A stretch of 17,102 nucleotides of DNA from positions 1 through 17,102 of the forward strand of contig JAHFKB010000006.1 in assembly GCA_023245565.1 (NCBI GenBank). The letters are read 5' to 3'. The DNA comes from an archaeon (GTDB lineage Archaea; Nanobdellota; Nanobdellia; SCGC-AAA011-G17; GW2011-AR18). The notes beneath the pieces are model-generated. The model ran no database searches. It saw nothing but the letters and a program-made list of their open reading frames with translations, and was not told the DNA's origin. The position numbers were made by a program, and so were the translations under genes. Shown here in pieces: positions 13,067 through 17,102 of this stretch (within the stretch, counting starts at the first letter, position 1; each line of letters starts with the position of its first letter).

Positions 13067-13717
13067 ATGAAAAATGGTGTTGATTTTAAAGAATTGAAAG
13101 AAATAGAAAAGGGGATACTAAAAGGAATTAGTCTTAGTGATAACTTTTCTAATGTAAAGACTATTGCTGCTTTTGATATTGCTTATATAAATAAAAAATA
13201 TAATTGTGTTGGTGTTGTTTTAAATCTAGAAACTAAAGAAGAAATAGAGAGAAAAATAGTTAGTGGAGAAGAATTTATTCCTTATTCTCCTCATTTAGTT
13301 GCTTTTAGAGATGGTCCTGTGGTTGTTGATGCTTATAGATCTTTAGAAAACAAACCTGATATTTTAATTGTAAAGGGTGAAGGTTTAATCAAGAAAACTG
13401 TTTTAGGTTTAGCTAGTTATGTTGGTGTTGTTTTAAATAAGCCTTGTATTGGGGTTTCTAAAGAATTAATTCATGGAAAATTAGATGAAGATAAAATTAC
13501 TTATGATGATGAATTAAGAGGATATGCTATAAAAACTAAAGAGTTTGCTAATCCTGTATATGTAACTCCTGGACATGGAATTATTATTGAGAGTGCTACT
13601 AAAATAATTAAAGGATTAAGTATTGAACCTTTTAAATTACCTTTACCTTTACATTTAGCTCATAAATATGCGAATAAATTAAAGAAAGAACCTGATAAGG
13701 CTCTTGAGGAAAATTAA
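13067..13717 (+). CDS. Endonuclease V family protein with altered active site
   Basis: Endonuclease V cuts next to deoxyinosine in DNA or inosine in RNA. The 216-residue product (from ATG 13067) follows the family along its length: AAFDIAY (Asp37), EEFIPYSPHLVAFRDGP, PDILIVKGEGL, LGLASYVGVVLNKPCIGVSK and VYVTPGHGI (His170). Two metal-binding positions differ from typical enzymes. FREGP, whose Glu is catalytic, is FRDGP (Asp82), and VDGxG, whose Asp is catalytic, is VKGEG (Lys103; Glu105 is nearby). The first Asp and the fold signatures are kept. Activity may be changed, reduced or replaced by nucleic-acid binding. Its own TATA box and lack of Shine-Dalgarno motif indicate a leaderless mRNA. 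Confidence 0.85.
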   Translation: MKNGVDFKELKEIEKGILKGISLSDNFSNVKTIAAFDIAYINKKYNCVGVVLNLETKEEIERKIVSGEEFIPYSPHLVAFRDGPVVVDAYRSLENKPDILIVKGEGLIKKTVLGLASYVGVVLNKPCIGVSKELIHGKLDEDKITYDDELRGYAIKTKEFANPVYVTPGHGIIIESATKIIKGLSIEPFKLPLPLHLAHKYANKLKKEPDKALEEN

Positions 13718-13725
13718 TTCAATAA

Positions 13726-13734
13726 TTATTTAAA
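13726..13734 (+). promoter_or_regulatory. TATA box of the M50 protease gene
   Basis: TTATTTAAA is centred about 27 nt before the ATG at 13757, with no ribosome-binding motif, so the transcript is probably leaderless. Confidence 0.5.
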
Positions 13735-13756
13735 CTTTTCAAATATTGTTTAATTT

Positions 13757-14434
13757 ATGAAAAAGAGTTATTATGTTTATGAGCCTGGAAATATTTATAG
13801 AATTAATAAGTTCTTATCAACTTCAAATAAAGAATTAAAAGATTTAGGTAAAGCTTGGTTAGCAATATCGCTTGCTTTTGGAATTGTTTTAGGAGGATTA
13901 AATATTAAATTTCTTACAAGTTTTTTAATTGCAGCTGTTGCTGTTGGCTTAGGATTTTTATTACATGAATTAAGTCATAAATATTTTGCCCAGAGATATG
14001 GATATAAGGCAGAATTTAGAAGTTTTGATGAAATGTTATTCTTAGCTGTGATAATGAGTTTTTTTGGATTTGTTTTTGCTGCACCAGGAGCAGTTATGAT
14101 ATTTAGTAATGTTATTGATAAAAGAAAAAATGGAATTATTTCTGTTGCTGGTCCTTTAATGAATATATTTCTAGCTTTACTTTGTTTAGGATTATTAATT
14201 TTAATTAATGGATTTAGTGGAGCATTAGATATTTTAAATTTAGGAATAAGTGGATTATTAAATGCTAAAATTATTTATGCAATATTAGCTATAGGATTTT
14301 TAGTTAATAGTTGGTTAGCTTTATTTAATATGATTCCATTTTGGTTGTTTGATGGTGCTAAAGTATTTAAATGGAATAAGATAATTTATTTTATTGTATT
14401 AATAATAAGTTTAGCTTTAGTATTTTTAATTTAA
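13757..14434 (+). CDS. Site-2 protease (M50 family) integral membrane metalloprotease
   Basis: 225 residues, nearly all membrane-embedded. The zinc motif HELSH is at 70-74 inside a transmembrane helix, followed by 'AGPLMN' (131-136), and the third zinc ligand is in N-x2-P-x4-DG (NMIPFWLFDG, Asp199). These are the three signatures of intramembrane site-2 proteases. A soluble N-terminal stretch of about 30 residues precedes the first helix; no PDZ or CBS domain is attached. Such proteases release membrane-bound regulators or clear signal-peptide remnants; the substrate is unknown here. The last 4 bases overlap the 3' end of the convergent second tandem Lrp gene. Confidence 0.9.
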   Translation: MKKSYYVYEPGNIYRINKFLSTSNKELKDLGKAWLAISLAFGIVLGGLNIKFLTSFLIAAVAVGLGFLLHELSHKYFAQRYGYKAEFRSFDEMLFLAVIMSFFGFVFAAPGAVMIFSNVIDKRKNGIISVAGPLMNIFLALLCLGLLILINGFSGALDILNLGISGLLNAKIIYAILAIGFLVNSWLALFNMIPFWLFDGAKVFKWNKIIYFIVLIISLALVFLI

Positions 14435-15399
14435 TCAAATATCAATTTATTACAAGGAAAAATTATATCTTGACTCATTGTTGCTGTTTCAACTTTTCTT
14501 ATAACTTTTGAGAAATTTTCAGTTAATTCACCAATAGTATTGTTATATTCTTGGAAGCTTTTTACAAAAATTATAAATTCAAAGTCCCATGGAGCAACTT
14601 GCTTTACAATATTTATTATTTTATCACTTTTTTCTACATATTTTAGAATTTTATTAATTATCTCTTCATCATAAGCTTTAAGATAAATAAATGATTTATA
14701 AAACTCATATCCAATTTTTTGATAATCTATTAATGTTGTATATTTAATTATTATTCCATTGTTTTCTAATTTCTTCATTCTATTTTTTACTATGTCAACT
14801 GTTGTTTTACATTTGCTAGCTAAATGAGCAATATTTATCTTTGAATTATTATATAATTCTTTTAGAATATTCTTACTTATTTGATCAAGTTCATTTTTTC
14901 CTGTTTCTTCAGTAAAAGTTATAAAAGAAGATTTTCCTTTTGTTAAGAAAGTTTTTTCATGGACACTTACACTAACTAAAGAAGCAGTTTTAGTTTCTAT
15001 TATTAGATCTTCATATTTTGATAGTAAACTATTTTTTATTTTAAATAATTCTTCATTTGATTTAATGAAATATGAAACCCCCATATTCCATACTCCTTCT
15101 GCTACTCCCAACCAATAAACTCTTTGATCTTTTTTTATTTCATTAATTAATTCTTCTTTTCTGTTTGGAATATTTAGTAACGTTAAGTATAATGTTGCAG
15201 TCCTATAACCTAATTTAGAAATATCAACCCAAGTTTTATATCCTTTGATTATTTCTTGTTCTTCTAATTTTTTAATACGATAACGGACTGCATCTTTACT
15301 TTTTTTAATTATTTTTGCTAATTTAACATCTGAAATTCTTGAATTTCTTTCTAATTCAAATAAAATCATTTTATAAATATTATCAATATCTATTACCAT
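14431..15399 (-). CDS. Second tandem Lrp/AsnC regulator (two HTH-RAM units)
   Basis: 322 residues with the same double architecture as the regulator at 8357-9340. HTH1 (about 6-60, 'DVKLAKIIKKSKDAVRYRIK') and RAM1 (about 66-145, with 'EGVWNMGVSYF') are followed by HTH2 (about 172-225, 'IAHLASKCKTTVDIVKNRMK') and RAM2 (about 230-310, with 'VAPWDFEFII'). All four RAM units of the two proteins share a W-x-(F/L/M)-(E/G) core, which supports descent from one duplicated ancestor. Residue identity between the two proteins looks low, so they probably bind different sites. TATA box centred about 24-26 nt before the ATG and no Shine-Dalgarno motif. It is divergent from the unknown gene at 15497 and could control it. 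Confidence 0.87.
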   Translation of the reverse strand: MVIDIDNIYKMILFELERNSRISDVKLAKIIKKSKDAVRYRIKKLEEQEIIKGYKTWVDISKLGYRTATLYLTLLNIPNRKEELINEIKKDQRVYWLGVAEGVWNMGVSYFIKSNEELFKIKNSLLSKYEDLIIETKTASLVSVSVHEKTFLTKGKSSFITFTEETGKNELDQISKNILKELYNNSKINIAHLASKCKTTVDIVKNRMKKLENNGIIIKYTTLIDYQKIGYEFYKSFIYLKAYDEEIINKILKYVEKSDKIINIVKQVAPWDFEFIIFVKSFQEYNNTIGELTENFSKVIRKVETATMSQDIIFPCNKLIFD

Positions 15400-15418
15400 A
15401 TTAATAATAAAATGTATA

Positions 15419-15427
15419 TATTTATAA
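15419..15427 (-). promoter_or_regulatory. TATA box of the second tandem Lrp regulator
   Basis: The minus strand reads TTATAAATA, centred about 24 nt before the ATG at 15399, within an A/T-alternating stretch. A leaderless start is likely. Confidence 0.45.
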
Positions 15428-15465
15428 TATTTTCCATTTTTTGATTAAAAATTTAAAGAAACTTT

Positions 15466-15473
15466 CTTATAAT
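15466..15473 (+). promoter_or_regulatory. TATA box of the 210-residue unknown gene
   Basis: CTTATAAT is centred about 27 nt before the ATG at 15497. Just upstream, AAAG-AAA-CTTT (15455-15465) forms a short inverted repeat that could be an operator in this divergent promoter region. Confidence 0.42.
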
Positions 15474-15496
15474 TTAATTGCATTCATTTTAAAACT

Positions 15497-16129
15497 ATGG
15501 CAAGAATTGGAGTAAAACGAAAGGAAAGTACAAAGTCTCTTTATATGAACGAAGCTTTACTAAGAGATTTGGAATCTTTAATTGGTAAAATAGATTTTGA
15601 GGATGGGAAACATCAAGTTGTAGAACCATATTGGACTACAGAAGATAGATCTCAATTACTTGCTGATGGTGAAGTTTATCTTAATGATTATTACATTTTA
15701 GCATATCATTTAGGATTAAAAACAATAAAAGAATCTGGAATTAAGGCTAAATTTGATGGAAACTGGACTAGTCAAGAACCTGTATATTTTTGGTTGCCTG
15801 ATTTGAAATATGCTAAATGGGAATATCATAACTTAAAATTCATGCCAATAAAAGAAGATCTGCCGAACATTAAACTAGTTTATGAAAGAATTCTTTCTCT
15901 TAATTTTGATAATACTTTTAAATATCAAAGAGATTTAGTTGCAAGCTTATGTCAAATCAGTGAAGAAAATTCTTCTGAAATTTCATTTGAGCCGGTTGAA
16001 TTTCTTAATAGTTGTGGTGTATCATTAAATTGGAAATCTGGATTAAATATGAGGAACTATAAACAAAGAGCTAAAATGTTAAAAGAATTAGAGAGTTGTT
16101 TAAAAGAATATAAACCAAGAAGAAAATAA
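15497..16129 (+). CDS. Hypothetical protein, 210 residues
   Basis: I do not recognise the family. The protein is soluble and mixed in charge, with a basic N-terminus (MARIGVKRKESTKSLYMNEA), an aromatic-rich middle (YWTTEDRSQ, NWTSQEPVYFWLPD, KWEYHNLKFM) and a basic C-terminal tail (KEYKPRRK). Two cysteines near the C-terminal third do not form a zinc motif. The many Trp and Tyr residues in polar loops could suit ligand or nucleic-acid binding, but no motif proves this. Properly placed TATA box, leaderless start. It lies between the second tandem Lrp regulator (divergent) and hicBA. Confidence 0.7.
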   Translation: MARIGVKRKESTKSLYMNEALLRDLESLIGKIDFEDGKHQVVEPYWTTEDRSQLLADGEVYLNDYYILAYHLGLKTIKESGIKAKFDGNWTSQEPVYFWLPDLKYAKWEYHNLKFMPIKEDLPNIKLVYERILSLNFDNTFKYQRDLVASLCQISEENSSEISFEPVEFLNSCGVSLNWKSGLNMRNYKQRAKMLKELESCLKEYKPRRK

Positions 16130-16138
16130 TTATGAAAG

Positions 16139-16151
16139 ATTTTCGGAAAAT
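16139..16151. repeat. Inverted repeat upstream of hicB-hicA
   Basis: ATTTTC-G-GAAAAT is a perfect inverted repeat with 6-bp arms and a 1-base centre. It sits 11 bases before the hicBA TATA box and 10 bases after the stop of the upstream gene. It could be an operator for the toxin-antitoxin operon or, less likely, the site of a short RNA hairpin at the end of the upstream transcript. Confidence 0.4.
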
Positions 16152-16162
16152 TCTACTAAATT

Positions 16163-16170
16163 ATTATAAA
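16163..16170 (+). promoter_or_regulatory. TATA box of hicB-hicA
   Basis: ATTATAAA is centred about 26-27 nt before the hicB ATG at 16193, with no Shine-Dalgarno motif. It supports this ATG over the internal one at codon 12. Confidence 0.5.
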
Positions 16171-16192
16171 GAATAAAAATCTAATAATACAA

Positions 16193-16489
16193 ATGTTTAA
16201 TAATATAAAAGACTTAACTAGTTATATGAAAAAATATTTTTTGGACATAGTTGTAAATAAAGAAAAATTATCAGATGGTAATTTGGTTTTTGTTTCTAAT
16301 TGTCCAAGTTTAGGTATAACTAGTCAAGGCAAAAGTATAGATGAGGCTATAAAAAATATAAAAGAAGCTGCAGATTTATATCTTGAAGAGCAGCCAGAAA
16401 AATTTGATGAATTATCTTCTGAACAATTGCCTACTTTCTCAGTAATTGAGGTGACTAAAGATGCCAAAACTTCCAATAGTTTCGGGTAA
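16193..16489 (+). CDS. hicB: HicB-family antitoxin
   Basis: 98 residues with the HicB partial RNase H-like fold: beta strands 'YFLDIVVNKE' and 'LVFVSNCPSLGITSQGKS' (the CP-x-L-x-x-x-S-x-G-x-S/T signature), then helix 'IDEAIKNIKEAADLYLEE'. HicB neutralises the HicA RNase by direct binding. No ribbon-helix-helix or HTH tail follows the core, so DNA binding for autoregulation is not evident from this protein. The first 11 residues are additional compared with many HicB proteins. It overlaps hicA by 29 bases in another frame, typical for the pair, and hicB comes first. Confidence 0.9.
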   Translation: MFNNIKDLTSYMKKYFLDIVVNKEKLSDGNLVFVSNCPSLGITSQGKSIDEAIKNIKEAADLYLEEQPEKFDELSSEQLPTFSVIEVTKDAKTSNSFG

Positions 16490-16688
16490 AGATATTGTAA
16501 AAGTTTTAACTAAGATTGGTTATTCTCATATTAGAACTCATGGAAGTCATACCATACTAAATAAACAGACTCAAAATGGAAAAATTACAATTCCAGTACC
16601 TTTACATGATGAACTTGCAAAGGGCACTTTGAAAAGTATAATGAGACAAGCAAATTTAAAATTAGAAGATTTGATTAAATTATTATAG
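16461..16688 (+). CDS. hicA: HicA-family mRNA interferase toxin
   Basis: 75 residues, a small dsRBD-like fold: 'VSGKDIVKVLTKIGY', then the catalytic region 'R-T-HGSHTIL' with His30 in the conserved G-S-H motif, strands 'GKITIPVPLHDELAKGTL' and the final helix with 'IMRQANLKLEDLIKLL'. HicA cuts mRNA and halts translation until bound by HicB. It has a perfect GAGGTGA ribosome-binding site at 16448-16454 inside hicB, 6 bases before the ATG, so toxin translation is independent of the leaderless hicB start. All expected residues are present and the toxin looks functional. Confidence 0.92.
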   Translation: MPKLPIVSGKDIVKVLTKIGYSHIRTHGSHTILNKQTQNGKITIPVPLHDELAKGTLKSIMRQANLKLEDLIKLL

Positions 16689-16692
16689 TTAG

Positions 16693-16700
16693 TTTTATAT
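16693..16700 (+). promoter_or_regulatory. TATA box of the NYN-domain gene
   Basis: TTTTATAT is centred about 36 nt before the ATG at 16733. The predicted leader of about 10 nt contains GAGGTGA (16723-16729), four bases from the ATG. Confidence 0.45.
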
Positions 16701-16732
16701 TGGTATTAATTCTTAATAATATGAGGTGAAAA

Positions 16733-17102
16733 ATGGTTGTAAATAAAGAACAAAGAATTGGTGTTTTTGTTGATGTTCAAAATATGTATTATAGTGCAAG
16801 AGCATTATATAACAGTAAAGTAAATTTTAAAGAAATTCTTAAAGATTCAGTTAATGGAAGAAAATTAGTTAGAGCTTTAGCTTATGGTGTTAGAGCTGGA
16901 GAAAAAGAAGAAGAAAATTTCTTTAAAGCTTTAGATGGAATTGGTTTTGAAGTTAAATTAAAAGACTTACAAGTTTTTTATGGTGGAAATAAAAAAGCTG
17001 ATTGGGATGTTGGCTTAGCTATTGATGCAATTGAGTTAGCTCCTAAATTAGATGTTGTTGTTTTAGTTTCTGGTGATGGAGATTATATTCCTTTAGTAGA
17101 AT
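16733..17102 (+). CDS. NYN-domain (LabA/DUF88-type, PIN-like) protein, N-terminal part
   Basis: The gene runs off the window; 123 codons are visible from ATG 16733, preceded by GAGGTGA. The start 'IGVFVDVQNMYYSAR' matches the NYN strand with the first metal-binding Asp and the invariant Asn. Later come 'KKADWDVGLAIDAIEL' and 'VVVLVSGDGDYIPLVE', which supply the other acidic residues of the PIN-like active site. NYN domains are metal-dependent ribonucleases or RNA-binding relatives. The gene follows hicA by 44 bases on the same strand with its own TATA box and ribosome-binding site, so it is probably independent of the toxin operon. Confidence 0.88.
   Translation, partial: MVVNKEQRIGVFVDVQNMYYSARALYNSKVNFKEILKDSVNGRKLVRALAYGVRAGEKEEENFFKALDGIGFEVKLKDLQVFYGGNKKADWDVGLAIDAIELAPKLDVVVLVSGDGDYIPLVE

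Noticed and set aside
1..17102. Insertion sequence, integrase or attachment site
   Set aside because: No transposase or integrase-like protein, no long terminal inverted repeats and no duplicated tRNA end were found.

Overview
The window comes from a very AT-rich archaeal chromosome. Archaeal markers are ribosomal proteins L7Ae, S28e and L24e, the eIF5B-type initiation factor, the secF-secD gene order, Lrp/AsnC-type regulators, TATA-box promoters and an initiator tRNA with A1:U72 and three G:C pairs at the base of the anticodon loop. The strong A/T bias, compact spacing, small proteins and several degenerate enzymes suggest a reduced-genome, DPANN-like lineage such as Woesearchaeota or Pacearchaeota. 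That placement is inference. The code looks standard: TAA dominates and secF ends in TGA.

Layout. (1) 1-3570: the 3' end of an OMP decarboxylase gene, convergent with infB (aIF5B), followed by the rpl7ae-rps28e-rpl24e operon on the minus strand. In many archaea this cluster continues rpl24e-ndk-infB; here ndk is absent and a 47-residue acidic ORF lies in its place on the opposite strand. A 50-residue membrane protein gene lies upstream of rpl7ae. (2) 3570-4867: an island-like stretch with a Cas4/RecB-type Fe-S nuclease gene, an open frame upstream of it without a start codon, and a 47-codon membrane-like ORF remnant. (3) 4868-7296: secF-secD. (4) 7376-10651: a small unknown gene, RNase HII with a C-terminal PIP box, a tandem-duplicated Lrp/AsnC regulator, and a divergent pair encoding a cupin and an apparently inactive 2-hydroxyacid dehydrogenase relative. 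(5) 10671-12384: a DedA protein, an anchored beta-helix protein and an intron-containing initiator tRNA. (6) 12490-15399: a Nudix-fold protein without its catalytic glutamates, an endonuclease V relative with changed active-site residues, a site-2 protease and a second tandem Lrp/AsnC regulator. (7) 15497-17102: an unknown protein, a hicB-hicA toxin-antitoxin pair and a truncated NYN-domain nuclease gene.

Two translation modes can be read from the sequence. Many genes have a TATA box centred 26-29 nt before the start codon and no Shine-Dalgarno motif, which implies leaderless mRNAs. Others (rpl7ae, the 50-residue membrane protein, the cupin, hicA, NYN) have GGAGG or GAGGTGA at normal spacing and, where a TATA box is visible, a short leader. 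This rule also decides several start codons. The most interesting points are the two double Lrp regulators, one with a perfect 12-bp palindrome between its TATA box and start codon; the run of degenerate enzymes; the 16-nt intron in the initiator tRNA; and the changed ribosomal/infB cluster.
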